Positions 25,904 through 33,348 are shown, counted from the stretch's first letter. The stretch is 39,936 nt of DNA from an uncultured Prolixibacteraceae bacterium (GCA_937915865.1 CALGIG010000100.1:1-39936); one strand, 5' to 3'. Translations and numbers: made by a program. The notes: generated from the sequence alone by a model not told the origin.

Positions 25904-26923
25904 ATGAAAAATAGTTCAATTATAAGCATTAAGCCACTCGGTTTTATGTGGCCGGTTTCCAACCCGTTTTTGTTTTGTGCCCATCACCTCGACGATTTTC
26001 CGGCAGGAAACTCAGAAATGGCGCCTGAGAAATCGTTGCTGAGAGGTCGGCAAATTGGTTCGGATTTCAACATTAAAGACGGATGGCGCATGTACCACGG
26101 CGATACCATCCCGGGCTTTCCGGCACATCCGCACCGCGGTTTCGAAACGGTGACTGTGGTTACCAAAGGCTTGGTCGATCATGCCGATTCGCATGGGCAG
26201 GCAGGCCGCTACGGTGGTGGCGATGTGCAGTGGATGACGGCCGGTGCCGGATTGCAGCACAGCGAAATGTTCCCGTTGTTGAACACCGAAAGGCGAAACC
26301 CTGCTGAACTTTTTCAGGTTTGGCTCAATTTGCCTAAGGCGAAAAAGTTTGCCGATCCGCATTTTAAAATGCTGTGGGCCGAAGATATTCCGGTTGCGCG
26401 AATCACGGATGAAAACGGGAAGTTATCCGAAATAAATGTGATTGCCGGGAATTTTGGAACCGTTCAGGCGCTGGCTCCGGCACCCGATTCGTGGGCGGCT
26501 GATTCTGCAAACGAAGTGGCCATCTGGACAATCAAAATGGAAGCTGGCGCGAAACTCGTCTTACCTGCGGCAAGTGAAGGAATAAGCCGTTATCTGTATT
26601 TTTATAGTGGCTCCACCATCATGGTTTCAGGAGAAAAAGTTGGTCAGGAAAAAGCCATAGAACTGAAAGCCGATGTGGAAACACGCATCGAAAATGGCGG
26701 TGAGGAAGGATTATTCCTCTTGTTGCAAGGCAGGCCGATTAACGAACCAGTGGTGCAATACGGACCATTTGTGATGAACACTCAGGCAGAAATTCGCGAG
26801 GCGATGATGGAATACCAGCAAAACGAATTTGGAGGCTGGCCGTGGCCACGGCGCGACCAGGTTCACCCGCGCGAAAAAGGCCGCTTTGCCCGCCATGCTG
26901 ATGGTTCCGAAGAAATAAGATAA
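25904..26923 (+). CDS. Pirin-family protein
   Basis: A 339-residue bicupin of the pirin family. The N-terminal cupin carries the metal ligands HPH (His75, His77) and HSE (His119, Glu121) within HPHRGFETVTVV and GLQHSEMF, equivalent to the iron site of human pirin. Some bacterial pirins have quercetin 2,3-dioxygenase activity; others act as redox-sensing regulators. It is the longer subtype, with a C-terminal tail ending in an Arg-rich segment (WPWPRRDQVHPREKGRFARH). It heads a same-strand group with AraC, YceI and a DOPA-dioxygenase-like gene. Base composition is visibly more GC-rich than the genes before it. Confidence 0.93.
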   Translation: MKNSSIISIKPLGFMWPVSNPFLFCAHHLDDFPAGNSEMAPEKSLLRGRQIGSDFNIKDGWRMYHGDTIPGFPAHPHRGFETVTVVTKGLVDHADSHGQAGRYGGGDVQWMTAGAGLQHSEMFPLLNTERRNPAELFQVWLNLPKAKKFADPHFKMLWAEDIPVARITDENGKLSEINVIAGNFGTVQALAPAPDSWAADSANEVAIWTIKMEAGAKLVLPAASEGISRYLYFYSGSTIMVSGEKVGQEKAIELKADVETRIENGGEEGLFLLLQGRPINEPVVQYGPFVMNTQAEIREAMMEYQQNEFGGWPWPRRDQVHPREKGRFARHADGSEEIR

Positions 26924-26926
26924 TTT

Positions 26927-26939
26927 TGAACCACATAGG
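26927..26939 (+). repeat. Left arm of inverted repeat around the orphan 95-residue gene
   Basis: TGAACCACATAGG here is the exact reverse complement of CCTATGTGGTTCA at 27419-27431. The similarity continues imperfectly inward (CCACATAG against GCACAATAG), so the arms are about 22 bp. The form resembles a class of palindromic intergenic repeats (AACCACATAGG-type) that I recall from many environmental genomes. Confidence 0.65.
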
Positions 26940-27020
26940 CCACATAGTTAAAAGTTATAAACATGCTTTTGCGACTATACAAATTCGAAACTAATTGAAA
27001 AATAATAAGGAAATTAGACA

Positions 27021-27308
27021 ATGAATTTTTTAGAAATAAAAGAGCAATTTGAGAACAAACTAAAAGACAAGTTTAAATTTGAGTTGTTGGAGTTTAACTA
27101 TGCACCTTATTCTTTCGGTTCGGGTTTGACAGCATACAGGATAGCGGGTCGGAATGTCAAAGTGATCTATGACGGAAAAGATAACCAGATTCAATTTCTT
27201 GTTTCATCAAACCACGAGAATTATGCAAATGCTTTGTGGACGGCAATTTTTACTGGGACTCCAACCGAATTTATTGAGAACGGAGTTACAAAATTAAAGC
27301 CAGCTTGA
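27021..27308 (+). CDS. Small orphan protein, function unknown
   Basis: A 95-residue soluble protein with a charged N-terminal helix (FLEIKEQFENKLKDKFKFEL) followed by alternating hydrophobic/charged strands (YRIAGRNVKVIYDGKDNQIQ, FLVSS). No signal peptide, membrane segment or known motif was recognised. It is AT-rich compared with the pirin and AraC genes on either side, and it lies between the two arms of an inverted repeat (26927-26939 and 27419-27431). Both features suggest insertion into a formerly continuous intergenic palindrome. It is probably a real gene, since the reading frame fills the space and has good amino-acid composition, but expression is unproven. Confidence 0.6.
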   Translation: MNFLEIKEQFENKLKDKFKFELLEFNYAPYSFGSGLTAYRIAGRNVKVIYDGKDNQIQFLVSSNHENYANALWTAIFTGTPTEFIENGVTKLKPA

Positions 27309-27418
27309 AAAAGGACTTAAACAAAGATATAAAGCTGATTTTGTAATTTTAGCTGGAGCTGCAAATTCCTTTTGCTCAGGTTGACCAATGTTTATTGGGG
27401 TTGTGAATTCTATTGTGC

Positions 27419-27431
27419 CCTATGTGGTTCA
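27419..27431 (-). repeat. Right arm of inverted repeat around the orphan 95-residue gene
   Basis: CCTATGTGGTTCA, exact inverse of 26927-26939. It ends 15 bp before the AraC start codon, so it also lies in that gene's 5' leader. No clear target-site duplication flanks the pair. Confidence 0.65.
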
Positions 27432-27446
27432 TCGTAAATTTAAAGA

Positions 27447-28268
27447 ATGAAAAAGCTTTTTCGCATATTCGAGATCACGCAGCAATTAGTTGACGACATC
27501 GTAAAACGCACTTACGACGCGCATTTTCATGATTTCGAAGAGTTGATCATTTTGAATGAAGGAAGCCTGGAGCACTACATCGATTTTAAAGTGGAAGTGG
27601 TTGAAGCGCCTGCCGCCTGCTATGTTTCCATGAATAAAATGCACAAGCTGGTTCCGCACGAGGATATGCGCGGCTGGGTGATTAATTATAAACCTGAATT
27701 TATCCCCGATTCGAAGCTAAGTTTTTACTCCAACTTTTTTACCTCAACCAATGTGCCGCTTCCGTCGGGCGATTGCCTGAACCGTTTCGTGAAGCTTTGT
27801 GAAATTATTAAAGTCGAATATGCGCAGGAATTTGCCGATCTGGCCACCGTGAAACATCTTACCGAAGGCTTGCTGTCGATGGTTGATGCCGAGCGGAAGC
27901 GTAATCTGCCCATCGAAAATGTGTCGAAAATCACCCAGATTACCACATTCAATAATTTCCTGAGAATCTTGGAAGAAAATTTCCGGCGCGATATGGGTGT
28001 TTCGTTTTATGCCGAAAAGATGAACATGTCGGAACGAAACCTGAACCTGATCTGCAAAAATAACTTTCAGAAAAGCGTTTCAGAAATTATTGAAACCCGC
28101 AAATTAATCGAGGCAAAAAACCTTTTATTGCACAGCGAGAAGACGATTTCGGAGATCGGTTTTGAGCTTGGATACAACGAAAAGTCTTATTTTACAAGGG
28201 TTTTCCACGCCAAGATGGGTGTCACTCCATCGCGTTTTCGAGAAATGACCAAAGAAATGATTTCCTAA
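27447..28268 (+). CDS. AraC-family transcriptional regulator
   Basis: A 273-residue regulator. The N-terminal 140 residues form a cupin-like sensing domain (AHFHDFEELIILNEGSLEHY). Residues about 170-270 are the double helix-turn-helix: VSFYAEKMNMSERNLNLICK for the first and ISEIGFELGYNEKSYFTRVF for the second, with the closing GVTPSRFRE. It lies directly before the YceI and DOPA-dioxygenase-like genes on the same strand and after pirin, and so probably controls one or more of them. The inducer is not predictable. Confidence 0.93.
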   Translation: MKKLFRIFEITQQLVDDIVKRTYDAHFHDFEELIILNEGSLEHYIDFKVEVVEAPAACYVSMNKMHKLVPHEDMRGWVINYKPEFIPDSKLSFYSNFFTSTNVPLPSGDCLNRFVKLCEIIKVEYAQEFADLATVKHLTEGLLSMVDAERKRNLPIENVSKITQITTFNNFLRILEENFRRDMGVSFYAEKMNMSERNLNLICKNNFQKSVSEIIETRKLIEAKNLLLHSEKTISEIGFELGYNEKSYFTRVFHAKMGVTPSRFREMTKEMIS

Positions 28269-28377
28269 AAGTACCACTCCTTTTCCTGAAACTGTTACCA
28301 CTTGCCCTTTTCAATGCTGCATCTTTGTATCATCAATTTAAAACAAATAGATCATACAAATTTTAAAATTTATAATC

Positions 28378-28920
28378 ATGAAAGCACAGGAAACAAAATG
28401 GGTAATCGACCCTACACACAGTAAAGTTAGTTTTAAGGTAAAACACCTTATGATTTCGAATGTATTAGGTAGTTTCAGAGAATTTGAAGGGGCTGCAACA
28501 ACCGAGGGAGATGATTTCTCGACTGCCCAAATTTCATTTTCAATAAGTGCTGCATCTGTCGACACCGAAGTAGCCGATCGTGATGCACACTTGAAAAGCG
28601 CTGACTTTTTCGACGCTGAAAATTTCCCAAAATTGACTTTCGCCGGAAACGGGCTGAAAGACTTAGGCGACGATCTTTACGAATTAACTGGTGAATTGAC
28701 CATTAAAGATGTGACCAAACCGGTTAAACTTCAGGCTGAGTTTGGTGGAATTGGTACCGATCCTTGGGGAAATGTAAAAGCGGGATTTTCAGTTTCAGGA
28801 AAAATTAACCGCAAAGATTGGGGCCTGAACTGGAATGCTGCCCTTGAAGCAGGTGGTGTATTGGTTGGTGAAGAAGTAAAATTAAATGCCGACATTGAAC
28901 TGGCAAAAGTTGCCAACTAA
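28378..28920 (+). CDS. YceI-family protein (cytoplasmic form)
   Basis: A 180-residue lipocalin-like YceI protein beginning directly at the domain (WVIDPTHSKVSFKVKHLMIS), with the family motifs VADRDAHLKSADFFDAENFP, LTIKDVTKPVKL and INRKDWGLNW. Family members bind isoprenoid quinone-like lipids such as polyprenyl chains. Unlike E. coli YceI there is no signal peptide, so this copy is cytoplasmic. It follows the AraC gene by 109 bp and precedes a dioxygenase. Its stop codon is directly followed by a GC-rich palindromic repeat. Confidence 0.93.
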   Translation: MKAQETKWVIDPTHSKVSFKVKHLMISNVLGSFREFEGAATTEGDDFSTAQISFSISAASVDTEVADRDAHLKSADFFDAENFPKLTFAGNGLKDLGDDLYELTGELTIKDVTKPVKLQAEFGGIGTDPWGNVKAGFSVSGKINRKDWGLNWNAALEAGGVLVGEEVKLNADIELAKVAN

Positions 28921-29039
28921 TAGCCCCCTAAATCCCCCAATTGGGGGACTTTATAGCTTACAAGTTCGGGGTGAATTTCTTCTAAACGTAAGACACCAAA
29001 ACTCCCTTCCCTTTTTGGGAAGGGTTGGGGATGGGGCTA
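28921..29039. repeat. Composite GC-rich palindromic repeat pair
   Basis: The outer bases TAGCCCC (28921-28927) and GGGGCTA (29033-29039) are inverted. Inside are the perfect palindrome CCCCCAATTGGGGG (28934-28947) and the hairpin CCCTTCCC-TTTTT-GGGAAGGG (29004-29024). The right unit is, in reverse complement, nearly the same as the repeat at 33772-33812. The segment fills the space between the YceI and dioxygenase genes and could also act as an mRNA stem-loop. Confidence 0.75.
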
Positions 29040-29068
29040 ATTATCAGTTAATCTAAATTCAATTTATT

Positions 29069-29953
29069 ATGAAACGCCGGTCTTTTATCGGATCAGTATT
29101 CATGTTACCCTTTGCAGTAAAAGCCATGAAATCAGAAGAAATTAGTCAGTTGTTGACATTCGGTGAAAACACACCAAGAATGCCGGTTTTATTTGTCGGG
29201 CACGGCAGCCCGATGAATGCGATCGAAGAAAATGAGTTTGTGCAGGGTTGGCGAAACCTCGGGAAAACACTGCCCCGACCAAAAGCTATCCTGGTGGTTT
29301 CGGCGCATTGGGAAACACGTGGAACTTATGTAACAGCTACCCAGAAACCTACCACTATCCACGATTTTGGTGGTTTCCCCAAAGCGCTGTACGACGTTCA
29401 GTATCCTGCCCCCGGAAGTCCCGATTTGGCTCATGAAGCAAAACAAATCGTTACAAAAACGTCGGTTGGTCTGGATGAAAAGTGGGGACTTGACCACGGC
29501 GCATGGAGCGTTGTAAGGCGAATTTACCCGGAAGCCGATATTCCGGTCATCGAATTCAGTCTGGATTACACGCAGGGACCGCAGTATCATTACGAGCTTG
29601 CTCAACAACTATCGGCACTGCGAAATAAAGGGGTACTGATTATTGGTAGTGGAAACCTGGTGCATAACCTTCGCATGGTGGCTTGGGACAAAGTTAACTT
29701 GGCTGAATATGGTTATGATTGGGCCATCACGGCAAACAACAAGTTCAAACAATTAATTCAGGACGGAAACCATAAGGACCTGATTAATTATTCTGGTTTG
29801 GGACGCGAGGTTCAATTGGCCATTCCAACTCCAGATCATTATTTGCCATTACTCTATGCTTTGGCTCTGAAGGATAAAAACGAACCGGTTTCATTTTTCA
29901 ACGACAAACCCGTAATGGGCTCACTCACCATGACATCGGTGAAGATTGGATAA
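29069..29953 (+). CDS. 4,5-DOPA dioxygenase extradiol-like protein (LigB/YgiD family)
   Basis: A 294-residue class III extradiol dioxygenase-like enzyme. The metal-site histidines are in FVGHGSPMNAIEENEF, VVSAHWETRGTY, LDHGAWSVVRR and IGSGNLVHNLRM. Characterised relatives open the ring of DOPA or other catechols with molecular oxygen; the true substrate is unknown. The N-terminus MKRRSFIGSVFMLPFAVKA resembles a twin-arginine signal (RRSFI) with a short hydrophobic stretch, which the E. coli homologue lacks, so export by Tat is possible but not certain. It is the last gene of the pirin-AraC-YceI group, and a hairpin terminator follows. Confidence 0.9.
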   Translation: MKRRSFIGSVFMLPFAVKAMKSEEISQLLTFGENTPRMPVLFVGHGSPMNAIEENEFVQGWRNLGKTLPRPKAILVVSAHWETRGTYVTATQKPTTIHDFGGFPKALYDVQYPAPGSPDLAHEAKQIVTKTSVGLDEKWGLDHGAWSVVRRIYPEADIPVIEFSLDYTQGPQYHYELAQQLSALRNKGVLIIGSGNLVHNLRMVAWDKVNLAEYGYDWAITANNKFKQLIQDGNHKDLINYSGLGREVQLAIPTPDHYLPLLYALALKDKNEPVSFFNDKPVMGSLTMTSVKIG

Positions 29954-29967
29954 TTACCTGAAAATCT

Positions 29968-30000
29968 ATTGAGGGTTTCACTTTGAGTGAAGCCCTCAAT
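29968..30000. terminator. Bidirectional terminator between the dioxygenase gene and cysS
   Basis: ATTGAGGGTTTCAC (29968-29981) pairs with GTGAAGCCCTCAAT (29987-30000) in a 14-bp stem with one G-T wobble and a 5-nt loop. It lies between the ends of two convergent genes (29953 and 30015). The T tracts are short. Confidence 0.7.
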
Positions 30001-30014
30001 GTTAATATCGTCTT

Positions 30015-31490
30015 TTATTTTCTAAGCTCCCAGCTCATGCCTTCTTTGGTGTCCTTAATTTCGAAGCCTATTGCTGAAAGTTCATTGCGGATTTTGTCGG
30101 ATGTTGCCCAATCTTTGTTTGCTTTGGCATCGGCGCGAAGTTTCATAAGCAGAGAAACCACATCATTCAGCACTTCGCTGTTTCCGCTTTCAGATTGTGC
30201 TTCGGCTTTCAACCCTAAAATTTCGAACACAAACGCGTCGAACAATGTTTTCAGGGCATCGCAGTCTGCGGCAGTGATAGTTGCTTTTCCGTCGGCAACC
30301 GAGTTGATGATTTTCACGCCTTCGAACAAATACGAAATGGCAATCGGGCTGTTCATATCGTCAGCCATGGCGGCGTAGCAGTTGGCCGAAAGTTCAGCAA
30401 TATTTACTGAAGACGTATCTGAAACGGGTAATGATTCAATTTTGGCTACGGCTTTTAGTAAGCGTTCCATCCCCTTTTCTGCCGCCTGAAGCGCTTCGTT
30501 CGAGAAATCGAGCGTACTACGATAATGCGCCTGCAACATGAAAAAGCGGATGGTCATGGGGCTGTAAGCTTTTTCGAGCAACGGATGGTTGCCTGTAAAA
30601 AACTGTTCAAGCGAAATCGCATTTCCAAGAGACTTACCCATTTTCTGGCCATTCAAAGTAATCATGTTGTTGTGCATCCAGTAGCGAACAGCTTCGTGGC
30701 CGCGCGCAGCAACCGATTGAGCAATTTCGGCTTCGTGGTGTGGAAATGTCAAATCCATTCCGCCACCATGAATATCGAAAGTTTCGCCCAGGTATTTGCA
30801 GCTCATGGCCGTACATTCCATGTGCCAGCCAGGGAAACCTTCGCCCCACGGTGATGGCCAGCGCATAATGTGCTCAGGCGATGCTTTTTTCCAGATGGCA
30901 AAATCCAGTCCGGAGCGCTTTTCGTCCTGACCGTCCAGCGTGCGTGTATTGCAGATCAGGTCTTCAATTTTTCGGCCTGAAAGTTTTCCATAGTCGTGGC
31001 TTTGGGCAAATTTTTCCACATCGAAATACACCGAACCGTTGCTTTCATAAGCAAATCCTGAAGCCAGGATGCGCTTCACATCTTCAATCTGCTCGATGAT
31101 GTGGCCCGAAGCGCGAGGCTCGATGCTGGGAGCTTCCAAATTGAGCAATTCCATTGCCTTGTGGTACATCAGCGTGTATTTCTGCACCACTTCCATGGGC
31201 TCAAGTTCGTCGAGTTTGGCCTGTTTGGCAATTTTGTCTTCGCCTTCGTCAGCATCGGCCACAAGGTGACCCACATCGGTAATGTTGCGAACGTAGCGCA
31301 CTTTGTAGCCAATCTGTTTCAGGAAACGAAACAGCAAATCAAACGTAATGGCAGAGCGGGCATGACCTAAATGCGGCGGCCCGTAAACGGTAGGTCCACA
31401 AACGTACAACCCAACCTTGCCGGGAACCAGTGGTTCAAAAACTTCTTTTTTGCGGGTAAGAGTGTTGTAAATTTGTATTTCCTGAATCAT
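30015..31490 (-). CDS. cysS: Cysteinyl-tRNA synthetase
   Basis: A 491-residue class I synthetase that charges tRNA-Cys. It has the zinc Cys31 in LYVCGPTVYG, the HIGH-type HLGH (40-43), GWHMECTAMSCKYLG with a zinc Cys, the FPHHEAE ligands, and a KMSKS loop read here as KMGKSLGN. The C-terminal DALR-type helical domain is present (LMKLRADAKANKDWATSDKI). The start MIQEIQIYNTL at 31490 is chosen; an in-frame extension of 28 codons to 31574 contains no conserved sequence and would cover the promoter. It diverges from the methionine operon, which it may share physiologically through cysteine supply. Confidence 0.96.
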   Translation of the reverse strand: MIQEIQIYNTLTRKKEVFEPLVPGKVGLYVCGPTVYGPPHLGHARSAITFDLLFRFLKQIGYKVRYVRNITDVGHLVADADEGEDKIAKQAKLDELEPMEVVQKYTLMYHKAMELLNLEAPSIEPRASGHIIEQIEDVKRILASGFAYESNGSVYFDVEKFAQSHDYGKLSGRKIEDLICNTRTLDGQDEKRSGLDFAIWKKASPEHIMRWPSPWGEGFPGWHMECTAMSCKYLGETFDIHGGGMDLTFPHHEAEIAQSVAARGHEAVRYWMHNNMITLNGQKMGKSLGNAISLEQFFTGNHPLLEKAYSPMTIRFFMLQAHYRSTLDFSNEALQAAEKGMERLLKAVAKIESLPVSDTSSVNIAELSANCYAAMADDMNSPIAISYLFEGVKIINSVADGKATITAADCDALKTLFDAFVFEILGLKAEAQSESGNSEVLNDVVSLLMKLRADAKANKDWATSDKIRNELSAIGFEIKDTKEGMSWELRK

Positions 31491-31512
31491 GACCTTTAAA
31501 TTTTTGATGCTG

Positions 31513-31520
31513 CAAATGTA
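31513..31520 (-). promoter_or_regulatory. -7 promoter element of cysS
   Basis: On the minus strand TACATTTG matches TAnnTTTG, 22 nt before the cysS ATG at 31490. No clear -33 element was found. The interval 31521-31702 holds nothing else that I recognise. Confidence 0.45.
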
Positions 31521-31702
31521 AAAATTTATGATGAAAGGATTTGGTATGAAACTGCCTGTAAAGCCAAATCGCAAAATTCATTTAATTTTTGCGGTTACAA
31601 TCGCAACTTTAATCCGAAAATTGCGATTTCACCAAATATAAACTGAAAAGATTATCGTTTATTTAAATTTTCATTTTAAAATTACGGCAATTATTCGTTT
31701 TG

Positions 31703-31734
31703 TTTGCCAAATCGGTTTTTTGGGATTACTTTTG
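31703..31734 (+). promoter_or_regulatory. Promoter of the homocysteine/methionine operon
   Basis: TTTG at 31703-31706 and TACTTTTG at 31727-31734 match both parts of the Bacteroidota consensus with 20 bp between them, the best promoter in the window. Transcription would begin near 31741, about 30 nt before the riboswitch. Confidence 0.75.
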
Positions 31735-31772
31735 CCTCATTATCAAATAATCCTCACAAAAACAGGTTGTTT

Positions 31773-31876
31773 GGTTATAAAGAAGAGCGGAGAGATCGGG
31801 CTCAGCGAAACTCTGGCAACCATCTGATTACGAACAGAAAAGGTGCCAATACCCGGCCGGAAACGGAATTATAATT
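31773..31876 (+). promoter_or_regulatory. SAM-I (S-box) riboswitch
   Basis: The segment contains the S-box core in order: AGAGCGGAGAGATCGGGCTC, then GCGAAACTCTGGCAACC, a variable arm, and AAGGTGCCAATACCCGGCC. Closing stem P1 is GGTTATAA (31773-31780) with TTATAATT (31869-31876). S-adenosylmethionine binding normally turns off methionine genes. No terminator hairpin with a T run follows P1; the next element is the ATG of a 21-codon frame 13 nt later, so control may act at translation or through that frame. Downstream genes for homocysteine and methionine synthesis fit this assignment. Confidence 0.9.
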
Positions 31877-31888
31877 GAAACAAAAAGA

Positions 31889-31954
31889 ATGAAACAACTT
31901 TCAATTTTGCATCTTCTCAGCTTCATGTACTTCGCAAACGGGTGTATGTGCTAA
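31889..31954 (+). CDS. Putative 21-residue leader peptide ending Cys-Met-Cys
   Basis: Starting 13 nt after the riboswitch P1 stem, this short frame reads MKQLSILHLLSF, then MYFANG, then CMC and a TAA stop. The last three sense codons are TGT ATG TGC, exactly the amino acids made or used by the downstream pathway, and there are three Met codons in total. This looks like a regulatory leader peptide or a small hydrophobic secreted peptide. It is not followed by a canonical terminator, but a long imperfect hairpin (31981-32047) lies between its stop and the next gene. Function is inferred from position and composition only. I know of no described family for it. Confidence 0.6.
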   Translation: MKQLSILHLLSFMYFANGCMC

Positions 31955-31975
31955 TTCCACATTTTAAGTCGCGTA

Positions 31976-32048
31976 AAAATTTCAACACGAAGACTCAAAG
32001 ACACGAAAGAAATGAAACTTAGTGCCTTCGTGGCTTTGTGTTTAAGCA
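31976..32048. repeat. Imperfect palindromic intergenic repeat (CACGAAG...CTTCGTG type)
   Basis: The left arm beginning CACGAAGACTCAAAGACACG and the right arm ending GTGCCTTCGTGGCTTTGTG are imperfect inverses around a short loop. This resembles a common palindromic repeat class in environmental bacteria. It fills most of the gap between the leader peptide and the DUF39 gene and would form a long hairpin in the mRNA. There is no T run after it. Confidence 0.65.
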
Positions 32049-32063
32049 TAAAATATTCATACT

Positions 32064-33242
32064 ATGAGCATTCAAAAAACATACGAAGAAATTAACGAGA
32101 AAATCCGTCGGGGCGAAGCCGTGGTGCTTACCGCCGAAGAAGTCTCGCAAATGGCGCTTACAGCTTCGCCTGAAGAAATTGCCGAAAAAGTAGATGTGGT
32201 GACTACCGCAACCTTTGGCGCCATGTGTTCATCAGGAGCAATTGTTAACTTTGGTCACGCAAATCCGCCTATAAGGATGGAAAAAATACGATTAAATGGC
32301 GTTCCGGCCTATGAAGGATTGGCTGCCGTTGACACCTATATTGGCGCTACTGCCTGTGATCCCGAAAACCCCAAATATGGTGGGGCACATGTTATCCAGG
32401 ATTTAATTGAAGGGAAGGACATCGAACTGGAAGCCTGGGGAAAGGGTACTGACTGTTATCCGCGGAAACACATCAAAACCATTATTAATAAGGAAACGGT
32501 TAACGAAATGATACTGTTCAATCCGCGTAACGCATATCAGAATTACAATGTGGCTGTGAATTCCACCGCGCAAATGAAATATACATACATGGGCAACTTG
32601 CTTCCCCACATGCGCAATGCGACTTACTCAACTTCAGGAGAACTGAGCCCGCTATTAAACGACCCTGAAATGAAAACAATTGGCATTGGTACCCGCATTT
32701 TTTTGGGTGGAACGCAAGGCTTTGTAGTTTGGCCAGGAACACAGTTCAATACATCGAAGCCTAAAAATGAACATGGCGTTCCGGTGAGCAATTCGGCCAC
32801 GCTGGCGGTGATTGGTAACCTGAAGGAAATGTCTTCGGAGTTTTTGCAGGCAGCATATTACGAAAAATACGGCGTGAGTTTGTTCGTCGGTATTGGCATC
32901 CCTATACCAGTGCTAAATGCCGACATTGCCAAATGCGTTTCTATCCGTAATGAGCAAATTGAAACCACAGTTTGCGATTACGGCGTGCCTGGGACTCCCG
33001 CTTTAGGCCGCGTGAACTATGCGCAACTACGTTCTGGAGAAATTGAGGTACAGGGAAAGAAGATTCGCACTGCACCTGTTTCAAGTTTAAGTAAAGCACG
33101 CAAAATTGCTGATTTGCTTAAAAAATTAATACAATCCGGGGAATTTGAGATCACCAAACCAATCCAGATGTTCCCGACCAATACCTCATTGAAATCGCTT
33201 AAAGAGCAGCCTCCCCTAACCCCTCCGAAGGAGGGGAATTAA
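32064..33242 (+). CDS. Homocysteine biosynthesis protein, DUF39/COG1900 family
   Basis: A 392-residue protein of the DUF39 (HcyBio) family. The family was shown in Methanosarcina and studied in sulfate reducers to be needed for making homocysteine from aspartate semialdehyde and sulfide, bypassing O-acyl-homoserine. Characteristic stretches are YEEINEKIRRGEAVVLTAEE, TTATFGAMCSSGAIVNFGH, GATACDPENP, WGKGTDCYPRKH, IFLGGTQGFVVWPGTQ and VCDYGVPGTPALG. Cys55 and Cys131 match the conserved pair reported, as I recall, to carry or support persulfide chemistry. The archaeal CBS domains are absent. The last residues (QPPLTPPKEGN and stop) are encoded by an inserted GC-rich repeat rather than by family sequence. 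It is the first large gene after the SAM-I riboswitch, with the ferredoxin next. Confidence 0.9.
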   Translation: MSIQKTYEEINEKIRRGEAVVLTAEEVSQMALTASPEEIAEKVDVVTTATFGAMCSSGAIVNFGHANPPIRMEKIRLNGVPAYEGLAAVDTYIGATACDPENPKYGGAHVIQDLIEGKDIELEAWGKGTDCYPRKHIKTIINKETVNEMILFNPRNAYQNYNVAVNSTAQMKYTYMGNLLPHMRNATYSTSGELSPLLNDPEMKTIGIGTRIFLGGTQGFVVWPGTQFNTSKPKNEHGVPVSNSATLAVIGNLKEMSSEFLQAAYYEKYGVSLFVGIGIPIPVLNADIAKCVSIRNEQIETTVCDYGVPGTPALGRVNYAQLRSGEIEVQGKKIRTAPVSSLSKARKIADLLKKLIQSGEFEITKPIQMFPTNTSLKSLKEQPPLTPPKEGN

Positions 33243-33244
33243 GG
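33208..33244. repeat. GC-rich palindromic repeat, copy 1 in the operon
   Basis: GCCTCCCCTAACCCCTCC-GAA-GGAGGGG: perfect 7-bp hairpin CCCCTCC/GGAGGGG (33220-33226 and 33230-33236). It lies inside the 3' end of the DUF39 gene and provides its last codons and stop. Confidence 0.8.
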
Positions 33245-33298
33245 CGACTAAGTTCTGAAGTTGTTGTAATAAAAGAAAATACCGTGAATATGCACTTC

Positions 33299-33338
33299 TT
33301 AAGCCTCACCCTTCGGGGGAGGTTTGGAGGGGGCTTAA
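33299..33338. repeat. GC-rich palindromic repeat, copy 2 in the operon
   Basis: TTAAGCC (33299-33305) and GGCTTAA (33332-33338) are inverted ends around a C-rich/G-rich core (CACCCTTCGGGGGAGG). Reverse-complemented, it is a member of the same family as copies at 28921 and 33208. It ends 10 bp before the ferredoxin ATG. Confidence 0.78.
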
Positions 33339-33348
33339 AATTTTAAAA

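Noticed and set aside
26927..27431. Insertion sequence between pirin and AraC
   Set aside because: The enclosed 95-residue protein has no transposase motifs, and no target-site duplication was found beside the inverted arms.
31877..32063. Classical transcription attenuator or riboswitch terminator
   Set aside because: No stem followed by a T run exists between the S-box and the DUF39 gene; the only hairpin is a long imperfect palindrome followed by mixed sequence.
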